A stretch of 64,000 bases of DNA, taken from Gammaproteobacteria bacterium. Lineage in GTDB: Bacteria > Pseudomonadota > Gammaproteobacteria > Steroidobacterales > Steroidobacteraceae. The notes beneath the pieces are model-generated. The model was not told the origin of the DNA and made no database searches. It saw only the letters and a program-made list of their open reading frames with translations. Shown in pieces: positions 42,873 through 52,107 of the stretch. Position 1 is the stretch's first letter. Every line of letters starts with the position of its first letter. The translations under genes were made by a program, and so were the position numbers. The stretch is taken from NCBI GenBank assembly GCA_016882265.1, contig VGVB01000010.1:1-64000 (forward strand). Reading direction: 5' to 3'.

Positions 42873-43316
42873 TCAGGAACCGCGCCCGGGAACCGCCCGG
42901 AACTTCGCCAGACCCGGGTGATCGGCCGTGTACTGCGGCAGCGCATCCGCGTTACCGATCCAGTCCACGCGCTGGTCATGGAACACATGGCAATCGGGGG
43001 CGCGATCGACCGGCCCGTCGATCGTCGCGCGGGCGACGTGCATCTCGCCGGGGCACAGCGTCGAGGCATAGAACAGCGGCGTGCCGCAGCAGCCACAGAA
43101 GCCCCGCCGGCTCTGCTGGCTCGATGCGTACCAGCGCGGTTCCGCGGACCCCGGCAACAGGCGGAACCGCTCCAGCGCGGCGCCGATCCAGCTCACGAAC
43201 GCGGCACCATGCGCGGCCCGGCACCAGCGGCAGTGGCAGTGCGCGCAGAACAGTGACGGCGGCGTGACCGCGAAACGCACGGCTCCGCACAGGCAGCGGC
43301 CTTGCATCTCATTCAT
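42873..43316 (-). CDS. GFA-family zinc protein (glutathione-dependent formaldehyde-activating like)
   Basis: A 147-residue GFA/CENP-V domain protein. Zinc ligands are visible in GRCLCGAVRF (residues 6-15), FCAHCHCRWCRAAHG (near 23-37) and GFCGCCGTPLFY (near 72-83). Most members of this family have no proven role; glutathione-formaldehyde adduct formation was shown for one branch. The ATG at 43316 faces the threonine dehydratase-like gene divergently across 45 bp. The long open frame upstream on this strand is antisense to that gene and is not used. Confidence 0.87.
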   Translation of the reverse strand: MNEMQGRCLCGAVRFAVTPPSLFCAHCHCRWCRAAHGAAFVSWIGAALERFRLLPGSAEPRWYASSQQSRRGFCGCCGTPLFYASTLCPGEMHVARATIDGPVDRAPDCHVFHDQRVDWIGNADALPQYTADHPGLAKFRAVPGRGS

Positions 43317-43361
43317 GGCGATTCGACCTCCCGAGCGTCGCCCGCGTACGATACCGCAGGC

Positions 43362-44369
43362 ATGGGGAACCCGGACGACCAACCTGATTTCGAGGCCGTG
43401 CGCGCCGCCGCCCGGCGCCTCGCAGGGGTGGTCCGGCGAACGCCGCTGCTTGCGGCGACGGCGCTCGATGCATTGACCGGCGGCCGCGTGCTGCTGAAGC
43501 TCGAGTCGCTGCAGCACACCGGTTCGTTCAAGATCCGCGGCGCCTGGAACCGCCTGGTCCAGCTCGATACAGCCGCACGCAGGGCCGGCGTGGTCGCGTT
43601 CTCCTCGGGCAACCATGCCCAAGGCGTCGCGGCCGCGGCCCGGACACTCGGCATCCCGGCCACGATCGTGATGCCCGCCGATGCACCGCGGGTGAAACTC
43701 GACGGCACGCGCGCGCTCGGCGCCGAGGTCGTCACCTACGACCGGGCCCGCGAGGATCGCGAAGCGCTCGCGCTCGGCCTCGCCCGCGAGCGCGGCGCGA
43801 CCCTGGTGCCCTCGTTCGACGATCCGGCGATCATCGCCGGTCAGGGCAGCGTCGGCCTCGAGCTGATCGAACAGGCCAGCGAACTCGGCCTGGCGCCGCA
43901 GCTCGTGCTGGTGCCCTGCAGCGGCGGTGGCCTCGCCGCCGGAGTGGCCCTCGCGGTCCGCGGGCTCGGCGCCGATTGCGCGGTGTACTGCGTCGAGCCG
44001 GCGGGATTCGACGATACGCGCCGTTCGCTGGCAGCCGGCCGGCGCCTGGCCAATGAACCGGGCGGCCAGACGATCTGCGATGCGCTGATGGCGAGTTCGC
44101 CGGGTCGCCTGACCTTCCCGCTGCTGCAGCGTCTGGCCGCCGGCGCCGTCGCGGTAACCGATGACGAGGTGCGCCGCGCGATGGCCTGGGCCTGCCGCAA
44201 TCTGCGGCTCGTGGTCGAGCCCGGCGGCGCGATCGCACTGGCCGCAGTGCTGGCCGGGCGCGTGCCACTGCGGGACCGCTGCGTCGCGGTCGTCGTCTCC
44301 GGCGGCAACGTCGATGCGCCGGTGTTTGCCGAACTGGCGCTGTGGGATAATCCCGGCCCCGCAGCGTGA
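43362..44369 (+). CDS. Threonine/serine dehydratase-like PLP enzyme
   Basis: A 335-residue fold-II PLP enzyme. The Schiff-base Lys is in LQHTGSFKIRGAWN (near residue 57). The substrate loop is SSGNHAQGVA (near 83) and the phosphate loop is PCSGGGLAAG (near 187). It lacks the C-terminal ACT regulatory domains of biosynthetic IlvA, so it resembles catabolic threonine ammonia-lyase or serine racemase. The neighbour ilvD suggests delivery of 2-oxobutanoate to isoleucine synthesis, but the single-domain form argues for caution. The ATG at 43362 is preferred over an in-frame start 60 bp upstream that would overlap the GFA gene. Confidence 0.88.
   Translation: MGNPDDQPDFEAVRAAARRLAGVVRRTPLLAATALDALTGGRVLLKLESLQHTGSFKIRGAWNRLVQLDTAARRAGVVAFSSGNHAQGVAAAARTLGIPATIVMPADAPRVKLDGTRALGAEVVTYDRAREDREALALGLARERGATLVPSFDDPAIIAGQGSVGLELIEQASELGLAPQLVLVPCSGGGLAAGVALAVRGLGADCAVYCVEPAGFDDTRRSLAAGRRLANEPGGQTICDALMASSPGRLTFPLLQRLAAGAVAVTDDEVRRAMAWACRNLRLVVEPGGAIALAAVLAGRVPLRDRCVAVVVSGGNVDAPVFAELALWDNPGPAA
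44346..44351 (+). promoter_or_regulatory. Candidate -10 of ilvD
   Basis: GATAAT, preceded by TGTGG, lies at the end of the dehydratase gene, about 64 bp before the ilvD ATG. Confidence 0.3.
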
Positions 44370-44414
44370 CCGGCGCGGCACGCGCGGCGACTCCTGCCAC
44401 GCGAGGCCCTGCCG

Positions 44415-46325
44415 ATGCCCAGCTACCGCTCACGGACGACGACTCATGGCCGCCACATGGCCGGCGCCCGCGCCTTGTGGCGCGCCACCGGCATGCGCGA
44501 ACAGGATTTCGGCAAGCCGATCATCGCCGTCGCCAATTCGTTCACGCAGTTCGTGCCGGGCCACGTGCACCTCAAGGATCTCGGCCAGCTCGTCGCGCGC
44601 GAGATCGAGGCCGCCGGCGGTGTGGCGAAGGAGTTCGATACGATCGCGATCGACGACGGCATCGCGATGGGCCACGGCGGCATGCTGTATTCGCTGCCGT
44701 CGCGCGAACTGATCGCCGACTCGGTCGAGTACATGGTCAACGCGCATTGCGCCGATGCGCTGGTGTGCATCTCCAACTGCGACAAGATCACGCCGGGCAT
44801 GCTGATGGCGGCGCTGCGGCTCGATATTCCGGCGGTTTTCGTCTCCGGCGGGCCGATGGAGGCCGGCAAGGTCGAATGGCGCGGGCAGACCGTGAAACTC
44901 GACCTGATCGACGCGATGGTGCAGGCCGCGGACGAGCGCCGCTCCGACGAGGAGGTCGTGGCCGCCGAGCGCTCGGCCTGCCCGACCTGCGGCTCCTGCT
45001 CGGGCCTGTTCACGGCCAACTCGATGAACTGCCTGATGGAGGCGCTCGGTCTGGCGCTGCCCGGCAACGGCACGCTGCTCGCCACGCATGCCGACCGCCG
45101 CGCGCTGTTCGAACGCGCCGGACGACTGATCGTCGCGCTGACACGGCGCTGCTACGAGCAGGACGATGCCACCGCCCGCCCGCGCACGATCGCCTCGCTG
45201 GCCGCGTTCGAGAACGCAATGAGCCTCGACATCGCGATGGGCGGATCCACCAATACGGTGCTGCACCTGCTGGCGGCAGCGCAGGAGGCCGGTGTGTCAT
45301 TCGGGATGGCCGATATCGACCGCCTGTCGCGGCGCATCCCGACGCTGTGCAAGGTGGCGCCGTCCTCGACTCTGTACCACGTCGAGGACGTGCACCGCGC
45401 CGGCGGCATCGCCGGCATCCTCGGCGAACTCGACCGGGCGGGACTGCTGCACCGCGACTGCCCCACGGTACACAGCCCGACGCTCGGTGCCGCGCTCGAC
45501 ACCTGGGACGTGCGCCGCACGGCCGATCCGGCCGTACAGCAGTTCTTCCGGGCGGCCCCGGGCGGCGTGCCGACGCAGCAGGCGTTCTCTCAGGAGCGCC
45601 GCTGGCCCGATCTCGACCTCGACCGCGCTGGCGGCTGCATCCGCGACACCGCCCACGCCTGGTCAGACGACGGCGGGCTGGCGGTGCTGTACGGCAACCT
45701 CGCCACGGATGGCTGTATCGTCAAGACGGCGGGCGTGGATCCCGGCATGTACGAGGCCGCCGCTCCGGGCGGCGTGGCATCGGGCCGGATCCGCGTGTTC
45801 CGTGGTCCGGCCCGCGTCTGCGAGAGCCAGGAAGCGGCGGTAGAGGCGATCCTCGGCGGCCGGATCCGGGCGGGCGACGTGGTCGTGATCCGCTACGAGG
45901 GGCCGCGCGGCGGGCCCGGCATGCAGGAAATGCTCTACCCGACCTCGTACCTGAAGTCGAAGGGCCTGGGCCGGGACTGCGCGCTGATCACGGATGGCCG
46001 CTTCTCGGGCGGTACTTCCGGCCTGTCGATCGGACACGTCTCGCCGGAAGCGGCCGCGGGCGGCACGATCGCGCTGGTCGAGGACGGCGATCCCATCGAG
46101 ATCGACATCGCGAACCGGCGCATTCATCTCGACCTGCCGGACGAGGTGCTGCGCCGGCGCCGCGCGGCGATGGAGGCCCGCGGCGCGGACGGCTGGAAGC
46201 CGCAAGGCCGTGACCGCAGCGTATCCGCCGCGCTGCGTGCCTACGCGGCGCTGACCACCTCCGCTGCGACCGGCGCCGTACGCGACGTCGGCTGGCTGGA
46301 GCAGGTCCGGCGGCCGACCGCCTGA
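44415..46325 (+). CDS. ilvD: Dihydroxy-acid dehydratase
   Basis: A 636-residue Fe-S dehydratase of branched-chain amino acid synthesis. The N-terminal [18 protein letters not shown] is diagnostic. Cluster Cys are in [12 protein letters not shown] (near residue 119) and [19 protein letters not shown] (near 189). The C-terminal half shows [18 protein letters not shown] and [20 protein letters not shown]. The length is close to E. coli IlvD (616), of the [4Fe-4S] type. It is followed by an inverted copy of the intergenic repeat. Confidence 0.97.
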   Translation: MPSYRSRTTTHGRHMAGARALWRATGMREQDFGKPIIAVANSFTQFVPGHVHLKDLGQLVAREIEAAGGVAKEFDTIAIDDGIAMGHGGMLYSLPSRELIADSVEYMVNAHCADALVCISNCDKITPGMLMAALRLDIPAVFVSGGPMEAGKVEWRGQTVKLDLIDAMVQAADERRSDEEVVAAERSACPTCGSCSGLFTANSMNCLMEALGLALPGNGTLLATHADRRALFERAGRLIVALTRRCYEQDDATARPRTIASLAAFENAMSLDIAMGGSTNTVLHLLAAAQEAGVSFGMADIDRLSRRIPTLCKVAPSSTLYHVEDVHRAGGIAGILGELDRAGLLHRDCPTVHSPTLGAALDTWDVRRTADPAVQQFFRAAPGGVPTQQAFSQERRWPDLDLDRAGGCIRDTAHAWSDDGGLAVLYGNLATDGCIVKTAGVDPGMYEAAAPGGVASGRIRVFRGPARVCESQEAAVEAILGGRIRAGDVVVIRYEGPRGGPGMQEMLYPTSYLKSKGLGRDCALITDGRFSGGTSGLSIGHVSPEAAAGGTIALVEDGDPIEIDIANRRIHLDLPDEVLRRRRAAMEARGADGWKPQGRDRSVSAALRAYAALTTSAATGAVRDVGWLEQVRRPTA

Positions 46326-46348
46326 GCCAGCCGCGGCGCCACCTGCGG

Positions 46349-46553
46349 CGCGGGCGAGGCTGCCGGGGTCCCGCTCGCAAACTCGGCCGATCTTTACGAG
46401 TTTGCTCGCGGGCCCCGTCCGCCTCGCCTGCGCCGCGCGCTGTGACGGCGGACACCGCGGCAACAAGGGCCGGACGGGGCGGCGGGAACGTCGCGGGCGA
46501 GCGCGTAAGTTCGGGCGCGCGCGAGCGAGCGATTGTTCCCGACGCCCCGGACT
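46349..46553 (-). repeat. Inverted copy of the two-hairpin repeat after ilvD (locus 4)
   Basis: The only copy in the opposite orientation. Hairpin B is at 46365-46416 and hairpin A at 46476-46548. In B the inner arms read GCAAACTC and GAGTTTGC, where all other copies have GCGAACTC or a close form with GAGTTCGC, so both sides changed together. In A the arms are GGGGCGGCGGGAACG and TGTTCCCGACGCCCC, diverged from other copies but still complementary. This is the most diverged copy. Bases 46554-46620 hold no gene I can support. Confidence 0.85.
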
Positions 46554-46624
46554 GCTGCCGTGCCGGGGTCGAGGTCACAGCATCACGCTGCACTCACGAG
46601 CGCCGCGTGGCTATGCCCGCGGCA

Positions 46625-47254
46625 TCAGGGCTGGTCGTCGAGCCACTGCACGACTCCGCTGCCGAGTCCGTACACGGCCCCGACCACGCGCAGGCCGTCG
46701 GCGTCGATCAGCGCTTCGATGATGCGCGATCCATGGCAAAGCTGCCGCACCGAGGCCCGGACGTTGGCCAGCACTGCGCGCTGCACGAGGTCCTCGCCGT
46801 CCGGCACGGGCCCGGCCACGAGCGGCTCCAGCGCCGGGCGGATGCGCTCGACGATCGAGCGCAGGTTCGGCGACTGCAGACCCGCCGGCTGGTGCATCTG
46901 CTCGAGCGTGGCCTGCACGGCGCCGCAACCGGTATGGCCGAGCACGACAACCAGTCGTGTCCCGAACTGCGCAGCGGCGAACTCGACGCTGCCGACCAGC
47001 GAGGGCGCCACGACATTACCGGCCACGCGGATCACGAACAGGTCGCCGATGCCCTGGTCGAAAACGATCTCGACCGGCACCCGCGAATCCGAGCAACCGA
47101 GCACGATCGCGAACGGTCGCTGTGCGGCGGCGACCTCGGCGCGGCGCGACACCGCCGCCAGCATGCCGGCCCCGGCCGTGCCGGCCACAAAGCGCGCATT
47201 GCCGGCCCGCAACCGTGCCAGCGCGGCATCCACATGGTCGCTGGTCGCCATCAT
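46625..47254 (-). CDS. Beta-class carbonic anhydrase
   Basis: A 209-residue beta-carbonic anhydrase that interconverts CO2 and bicarbonate. Zinc ligands and the catalytic Asp-Arg pair lie in IVLGCSDSRVPVEIVFDQG (near residue 52), and the His and Cys ligands are in VVVLGHTGCGAVQATL (near 108). The start is ATGATG at 47254, overlapping the DUF486 gene stop by 4 bp. The frame is open upstream on this strand but belongs to a different frame from the upstream genes. It is the last gene of the long minus-strand run from glnE. Confidence 0.94.
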   Translation of the reverse strand: MMATSDHVDAALARLRAGNARFVAGTAGAGMLAAVSRRAEVAAAQRPFAIVLGCSDSRVPVEIVFDQGIGDLFVIRVAGNVVAPSLVGSVEFAAAQFGTRLVVVLGHTGCGAVQATLEQMHQPAGLQSPNLRSIVERIRPALEPLVAGPVPDGEDLVQRAVLANVRASVRQLCHGSRIIEALIDADGLRVVGAVYGLGSGVVQWLDDQP

Positions 47255-47601
47255 GCCGGCTCCCGGAAGATGAAGTACACCGCGCCCACCAGGCACAGGG
47301 CAGCCCACAGGTAATCGAGCTTCAGTCCCGGCTTCATGTACAGAACCACGAACGGCGCGAACACCAGCAGCGTGATGATCTCCTGCATGACCTTGAGCTG
47401 CGGCAGGCTCAGTACCGTATAACCGACCCGGTTGCCCGGCACCTGGAACAGGTACTCGACCAGCGCGATGCCCCAGGACACCAGTGCCGCGACGTACCAC
47501 GGGCGGTGATTGAGTTCCTTCAGGTGCGCATACCAGGCGAAAGTCATGAACACGTTGGACAGCACGAGCAGGCCCGCAGCCTGCCAGAACGCGGTCGGCA
47601 T
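47251..47601 (-). CDS. DUF486 (DMT superfamily) small membrane protein
   Basis: A 116-residue protein with four hydrophobic helices. Family signatures are VFMTFAWYAHLKELNHRPW and SWGIALVEYLFQVPGNRVGY, then FAPFVVLYMKPGLKLDYLWA. DUF486 proteins are half-size relatives of drug/metabolite transporters and have no fixed function. Coupling to the carbonic anhydrase (4-bp overlap) hints at a related role, for example bicarbonate or pH balance, but that is speculative. Confidence 0.9.
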   Translation of the reverse strand: MPTAFWQAAGLLVLSNVFMTFAWYAHLKELNHRPWYVAALVSWGIALVEYLFQVPGNRVGYTVLSLPQLKVMQEIITLLVFAPFVVLYMKPGLKLDYLWAALCLVGAVYFIFREPA

Positions 47602-47652
47602 GGACAGCTCCTCGACGGTCGCCGGGATTGTCCCAGCCGTCGTAATGCAACG

Positions 47653-48057
47653 CTAGTGGCGCAGTCGCCGCTCCGCCCCGACCATGGCCGCCGTCACCGG
47701 CGTAGAGCCGTTACCGAAGGCACCTCGGACGTGCGTCAGAATCGCGGCCACCTCGTCGTCAGACAGCCAGCCGAAGACCGGCATTACCGAAGCGCGGCGC
47801 TGGCTCACGAGCGCCGGCGGTCTTTCGCCGAACAGCACCCAGCGGATCAACGGCTGCAGATCGCCTGCGACCGTCGGGGCGCCGGCCAGCGCCGGCTGCA
47901 CGCCCTCGATGCCGCGACCGTCGCGCTGATGACAGGCGCTGCAGTGCAGCGCATACAGCCGCTCACCCGGAGCGGTCGCCGCGGTGGAATCGGGGGCGCC
48001 GCCGCAAGCCGTGAGTGAACCGCAGAGGAGCAGCGTGGCGAGGCCGCGCCCCGTCAT
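47653..48057 (-). CDS. Cytochrome c lipoprotein
   Basis: A 134-residue single-heme cytochrome c with a lipoprotein signal (lipobox SLTAC, Cys near residue 18). The heme motif is CSACH (residues 39-43) in LYALHCSACHQRDGRG, and the distal Met is in RASVMPVFGWLSDDEV (near 92). It probably sits on the outer face of the inner membrane or in the outer membrane and carries electrons to an unknown oxidase or reductase. It overlaps the DUF882 gene by 4 bp. Confidence 0.9.
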   Translation of the reverse strand: MTGRGLATLLLCGSLTACGGAPDSTAATAPGERLYALHCSACHQRDGRGIEGVQPALAGAPTVAGDLQPLIRWVLFGERPPALVSQRRASVMPVFGWLSDDEVAAILTHVRGAFGNGSTPVTAAMVGAERRLRH

Positions 48058-48608
48058 CCGTTCCAGCTCCGTACGCGGCCGAGATCGAGATGCACGAAGT
48101 CCGAACCGCGGTAGTAACCGACGCCGCCGGCGCGCAGCCCGAGCGCCAGTCCGGAGAGCCGCGAGGTGGCGCAGCCTGCCAGGCGCACGTCGAGCGCGAG
48201 CCCGTCCATGTGCAGGCTGTGCTGCGCCACACCGCTGCTGCGCGCATGCAGCAATGCGTTGGTGGCCGGCGAGCGGTAACCCGAGATTACCGCGTAGCGC
48301 GCCACACAGCCGGCACCCACGGCCAATGCGTGCAACAGGTCGAACAGGCGTAAGTCGATCAGCGCCACATCGCCGGTGCGGTGATCGCGCAGCAGGTGGT
48401 TCAGTGCGGCGAGCGCCGCGGGCTGGTAATTGCCTGCCTGAAAGTAATCGAGCTCCAGCTCCTCGCCGGTGTGCGTGCTGACGAGCGCGAGGCGTCGCAC
48501 TTCCACCAGCGTGGCCAGCGCGGGGCCGCCGGCAGCGGCGCCGGCGAGCGCGACGACGCCACGCAGCAGGTGTCGCCTGTTCAACGATCGTGCCGCCTCA
48601 GCTCGCAT
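48054..48608 (-). CDS. Tat-exported DUF882/M15-like murein peptidase homologue
   Basis: A 184-residue protein with a twin-arginine signal (NRRHLLRGVVALAGAAAGGP) and a DUF882/YcbK-like domain of the D-Ala-D-Ala peptidase fold. Possible zinc ligands are in YAVISGYRSPATN, QHSLHMDGLALDV (His, Asp) and DFVHLDLGRVRSW (His). Such proteins probably cleave peptidoglycan peptides, though activity is seldom shown. The ATG at 48608 overlaps the 3' end of the decarboxylase by 11 bp and its stop overlaps the cytochrome gene. Confidence 0.88.
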   Translation of the reverse strand: MRAEAARSLNRRHLLRGVVALAGAAAGGPALATLVEVRRLALVSTHTGEELELDYFQAGNYQPAALAALNHLLRDHRTGDVALIDLRLFDLLHALAVGAGCVARYAVISGYRSPATNALLHARSSGVAQHSLHMDGLALDVRLAGCATSRLSGLALGLRAGGVGYYRGSDFVHLDLGRVRSWNG

Positions 48609-49782
48609 CAGCGTCCACGTTGACCGCGAGCACCCGCGCCCGCGGCAGGAAATTGAAGTCGGTGGCGGTGGCGCTCGTGTAGGCGCCCATCTGGCGCCCG
48701 AGCACGAGGTCGCCCACCTGCAGTTCGGGCAGCGGGATGTCCTCGGCGACCACGTCGATGCTGTCGCAGGTGGGGCCGGCCACGACACAGGGCTCGGGCA
48801 TCCCGCCATGCGGCAACAATGGCTCGAGCGGGTAACGCGAGCCGTCATAGAGCTGGCCGCTGAACGAGCCGTACAGGCCGTCGTCGAGGTAGTACCACCA
48901 GCGGCCGTCGCGCCGCGCCCGACCAATCACCGTCGCCAGTCCAAGACCCGCCGGTCCGCACAGGAAGCGGCCCGGCTCGGCGATCACGCGCACGTCCACC
49001 GGCAGTTCCGCCAGCGCGGCACGGATCGGCCGGCAGAACGCCCCGATTTCCGGCGCGGCGCGCAGGTAGTCGATCGGGAAGCCGCCGCCGATATCGAGCA
49101 CGTCGAACGGCCCGAGGCCGCGGGCGCGGCCCGCACGGAGCAGCTCGTCACAGGTACTGATCGCCCGCTGATACATGTCCGGATTCGCTACCTGCGAACC
49201 GACGTGGAACGAAAACCCGGCGATGGTGAGACCGGCCGCCGCGGCCTGTTCGGCCAGCGCCGGCGCGGCCGCCGGGTCGCAGCCGAACTTGCGCGACAGA
49301 TCAACGGTGGCCTGCGGGCTGCGGAACGAGAGCCGCAACAGCATGCGAAGCTGCTGCCGGTAGGGTTGCAGCTTGATGAACTCGTCCACATTGTCGGCAA
49401 CGAAAGTCGAAACGCCGAAGTCGAGCGCGGCACGGATATCCGCGTCGCGCTTGATCGGATGCGTGTGGATGCAGCGCCCGGCCGGGATGCCAGCCGCGCG
49501 CACCAGCTCGATCTCGCCGCTGGTCGCGAGGTCGAACCAGCTTCCCTCCTCCGCCAGCGCGCGCACGACTGCCGCTTCCGGCAGCGGTTTCAGCGCATAG
49601 TGCAGGTCCACTCCGGGCAGCGCCGCGGCGAGCGCTCGGTACTGGCGGCGTACGACGGCACAGTCGATGACGAGCAGCGGTGAACCGAAACGCGCCACCA
49701 GCGCTCCGGCCTGAACCGGATGCTCGAGCCGGATTCCGGCCGCCCGGCCGGGCTCGTCAAGCAATGCTGCGGGTGTGGCCAT
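48598..49782 (-). CDS. Fold-III PLP decarboxylase (ornithine/lysine type)
   Basis: A 394-residue alanine-racemase-fold decarboxylase. The Schiff-base Lys is in DLHYALKPLPEAAVV (near residue 65). HVGSQ (near 195), DIGGGFPIDYL (near 232) and EPGRFLCGPA (near 272) bind PLP phosphate. The catalytic Cys of ornithine decarboxylases is in VAGPTCDSIDVV (near 330), with YYLDDGLYGSF before it. This favours ornithine or lysine decarboxylase (polyamine synthesis) over DAP decarboxylase. The substrate within that group is not clear. It begins the second part of the minus-strand run. Confidence 0.9.
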   Translation of the reverse strand: MATPAALLDEPGRAAGIRLEHPVQAGALVARFGSPLLVIDCAVVRRQYRALAAALPGVDLHYALKPLPEAAVVRALAEEGSWFDLATSGEIELVRAAGIPAGRCIHTHPIKRDADIRAALDFGVSTFVADNVDEFIKLQPYRQQLRMLLRLSFRSPQATVDLSRKFGCDPAAAPALAEQAAAAGLTIAGFSFHVGSQVANPDMYQRAISTCDELLRAGRARGLGPFDVLDIGGGFPIDYLRAAPEIGAFCRPIRAALAELPVDVRVIAEPGRFLCGPAGLGLATVIGRARRDGRWWYYLDDGLYGSFSGQLYDGSRYPLEPLLPHGGMPEPCVVAGPTCDSIDVVAEDIPLPELQVGDLVLGRQMGAYTSATATDFNFLPRARVLAVNVDADAS

Positions 49783-49848
49783 CGGGCGATTCCAGGTAAT
49801 CCGGACCGCGGTGCCTGAACTGGGTATGGACGTTACTCTCGACCCTCA

Positions 49849-50091
49849 TCACCTGGATTCGGCGCGGTCGGCGCAGGCGAGCGCGCGCAACTCCTCCCAG
49901 GACAGGTTTCTGATTCCGGCCTGCAGACCCAGCCCATTGACGGATGCATCCCGGAGCCTGAATTCCCGCACCTGGCTGCGCGGCGCGCAGCGGTGGATCC
50001 GCGGTTTCGATCGTTGTCTTCGTGGCACGGCAGGTCGACTCGGTTGCTCCTGGTCGCCAGTATCTTGGTCATCAGGGCGGCGCATATTCAA
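49849..50091 (-). CDS. Small open frame directly after waaA, hypothetical
   Basis: An 80-codon frame (TTG start) begins 7 bp after the waaA stop, within the 316-bp gap before the decarboxylase gene. It is basic at the N-terminus (RRQRSKPRIHRC) and ends NLSWEELRALACADRAESR. The start lacks a strong ribosome site. A second, overlapping frame (49833-50072) shows no better features. I cannot assign a family. It may be a real small gene or a decayed remnant. The remaining bases to 49782 hold nothing recognisable. Confidence 0.3.
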   Translation of the reverse strand: MNMRRPDDQDTGDQEQPSRPAVPRRQRSKPRIHRCAPRSQVREFRLRDASVNGLGLQAGIRNLSWEELRALACADRAESR

Positions 50092-50098
50092 GCGGAAT

Positions 50099-51388
50099 TC
50101 ACGCGCTGGTCGCCCGCCCCTGCCCGCTGCTTTCCAGCAGCAGCTCCATCAGCCGCAGCAAACGGCCGAGCGAACCGCGATTCTCGTCCAGCACCCGGCG
50201 CCCGGCGGCGCCCATGGCCTCCCGCTCCGCGTCGTTGCCGAGCAGCCCGATGACCTGCCGCGCGAGGTCGCGGCTGTCGCGCACGACCCGGGCCGCGCCG
50301 GCCTCAACCATCAGCCGGAGCACCGCATCGGCGTTGAAGCAAAACGGCCCGGTCAGCACCGGGCAACCGGCTGCGGCCGGCTCGAGCAGGTTGTGCCCGC
50401 CGACCGGTACCAGGCTGCCGCCGACGAAGGCCACGTCGGCGGCAGCATAGAAGGTCATCAGGTCACCCATCGTGTCGCCGAGCAGCACGCTGATCTCCGC
50501 GCCAGTTGCGGTCGCTTCCGAGCGGCTCACATGAATCTCGCCGCGGCGCAGCAGCAGTTCGCGCACCGGTGCGAAGCGCTGCGGATGTCGTGGCACCAGC
50601 ACGAGCAGCGCGGCGGGCAACTTCTCACGCACCCGGCGGTGCGCGTCCAGCACGAGCACCTCCTCGCCCTCGTGCGTGCTCCCCGCCACCCAGACCGGGC
50701 GCGCTGACGTGATGGTTCGGCGCCAATCGCGGCCCTGTCCGATCACGGCCGCTGGCAGCTCGAAGTCGAACTTGATATTGCCGGTGACGTGGCTTCGTTC
50801 CGGCGCCGCGCCGATCGACAGGAAACGCGCGACGTCGCGCTCGCTCTGCGCCGCGATGATGATTCCGTGCGACAGCGTCTGCCGGAACAGCGGTACCAGC
50901 CGTCGATAGCTGCCGACCGAGCGCGGCGAAATGCGCGCGCTGGCGAGCACCAGCGGCACATTGCGCCGGCCGCATTCCGCATACAGGTTTGGCCACAATT
51001 CGGTTTCCAGGATCAGCGCGAGCCGCGGCTGGACCCGATCGAAAAAGCGCCGCACCGAGCCGGGCAGATCGATTGGCACGTAACGCAACTGCACCGCCTC
51101 ACCGAACAGTTGCCGCGCACGGTCCGCCCCGGTCGGCGTCAGTGTCGAGATCACCACCGGGTATTGCGGGTAGCGGTCGAGCAGCGCCCGTACCAGCGGC
51201 GCCGCCGCCTGCATTTCGCCGACCGACACGGCGTGGATCCAGATCGTCGGCCCGGCGAGGAAACTGCCGAAGCCGAGCCGGCCGGCCAGCCGCGCGCGCC
51301 GGCCCGGAATGCGGCGATTGCGCCAGAACTGCCAGGCCAGTCCGGGAATCGCCGCCACGTAGATCGCCAGGTTGTACAGGAACCGCAC
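50099..51388 (-). CDS. waaA: 3-deoxy-D-manno-octulosonic acid transferase
   Basis: A 429-residue GT30 enzyme that adds Kdo to lipid IVA. An N-terminal membrane anchor (FLYNLAIYVAAIPGLAWQFW) is followed by the acceptor-side motif IWIHAVSVGEMQAAAPLV, LILETELWPNLYAEC, and the donor site FVGGSLVPVGGHNLLEPAA near residue 315. The length equals E. coli WaaA (425). The upstream gene is kdkA, separated by 5 bp. The pair suggests a single Kdo residue that is phosphorylated, as in Haemophilus. Confidence 0.95.
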   Translation of the reverse strand: MRFLYNLAIYVAAIPGLAWQFWRNRRIPGRRARLAGRLGFGSFLAGPTIWIHAVSVGEMQAAAPLVRALLDRYPQYPVVISTLTPTGADRARQLFGEAVQLRYVPIDLPGSVRRFFDRVQPRLALILETELWPNLYAECGRRNVPLVLASARISPRSVGSYRRLVPLFRQTLSHGIIIAAQSERDVARFLSIGAAPERSHVTGNIKFDFELPAAVIGQGRDWRRTITSARPVWVAGSTHEGEEVLVLDAHRRVREKLPAALLVLVPRHPQRFAPVRELLLRRGEIHVSRSEATATGAEISVLLGDTMGDLMTFYAAADVAFVGGSLVPVGGHNLLEPAAAGCPVLTGPFCFNADAVLRLMVEAGAARVVRDSRDLARQVIGLLGNDAEREAMGAAGRRVLDENRGSLGRLLRLMELLLESSGQGRATSA

Positions 51389-51393
51389 GGATT

Positions 51394-52101
51394 TCAGCCG
51401 GTCGGAGCGTCGTGCGTCGCGCGCAGGATCGCCAGACCGCCGCGCCAGTCGCCGCGAGGACCCGCAATCTTCGCGAGGCTGCGGCCGAGTCGTGCCAGCA
51501 CTGCCTCACGCCAGAGTCCGGGGCGGCGCAGGCGGCCGCGGTCGAAATCGACCAGCCAGACGGCACCGCGTTCATCCAGCAGGATATTGCCGGCCGCGAG
51601 GTCCGCATGCTGGACGCCGGCATCGTGAAATCGGCGCAGAGTCCGCCCGATCGCGGCCCAGTGCCCGTCATCCACGCTGCCGGCACCGAGCAGCTCCGCC
51701 AGCGACTGTGTTCGCGGCAGGCGCTCGGTCAGGATCGCGGCGACATAGCTGAATCGGTCGCGCCGGAATCCGGCCGCGACCGGTGCCGGCACCGGCAGGC
51801 CGAGTTCGCTCAGCCGCGCGAGCAGTCGCAGTTCGCGGAACGGCCGGGTCCGTTCCTCGCCGAGAAAGACGAAGCGCTCGCGCACCAGACGCGCCGGCAG
51901 ACCGCCGCGCAGGTAGCGGCGCAGGGCCCAGCGCTGCGCGCCGTCCTCGATGAAGTGAATGGAACCGCGCCCGCCGCGGTGCGCGGACAGTGCCGCACGC
52001 GACCGCCAGTACTCGGGCTCGAAAAGCTGCCAGCCGGCGGCAGCGACTTGCGCGGGGTCGAACAGGATCGCGCCGCGCTCGACTGCGAGCCGCTGCAGCA
52101 T
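51394..52101 (-). CDS. kdkA: Kdo kinase
   Basis: A 235-residue lipopolysaccharide kinase of the KdkA family that phosphorylates Kdo at O-4. The glycine-rich region and Lys-equivalent lie in RGGRGSIHFIEDG and WALRRYLRGGLPARL. The catalytic loop is GVQHADLAAGNILLDERG (near residue 160), and the metal loop is VWLVDFDRGRLRRP. It lies between a zinc-ribbon gene (6-bp gap) and waaA (5-bp gap), so transfer and phosphorylation of Kdo are co-encoded. Confidence 0.92.
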   Translation of the reverse strand: MLQRLAVERGAILFDPAQVAAAGWQLFEPEYWRSRAALSAHRGGRGSIHFIEDGAQRWALRRYLRGGLPARLVRERFVFLGEERTRPFRELRLLARLSELGLPVPAPVAAGFRRDRFSYVAAILTERLPRTQSLAELLGAGSVDDGHWAAIGRTLRRFHDAGVQHADLAAGNILLDERGAVWLVDFDRGRLRRPGLWREAVLARLGRSLAKIAGPRGDWRGGLAILRATHDAPTG

Positions 52102-52107
52102 CAGGCG

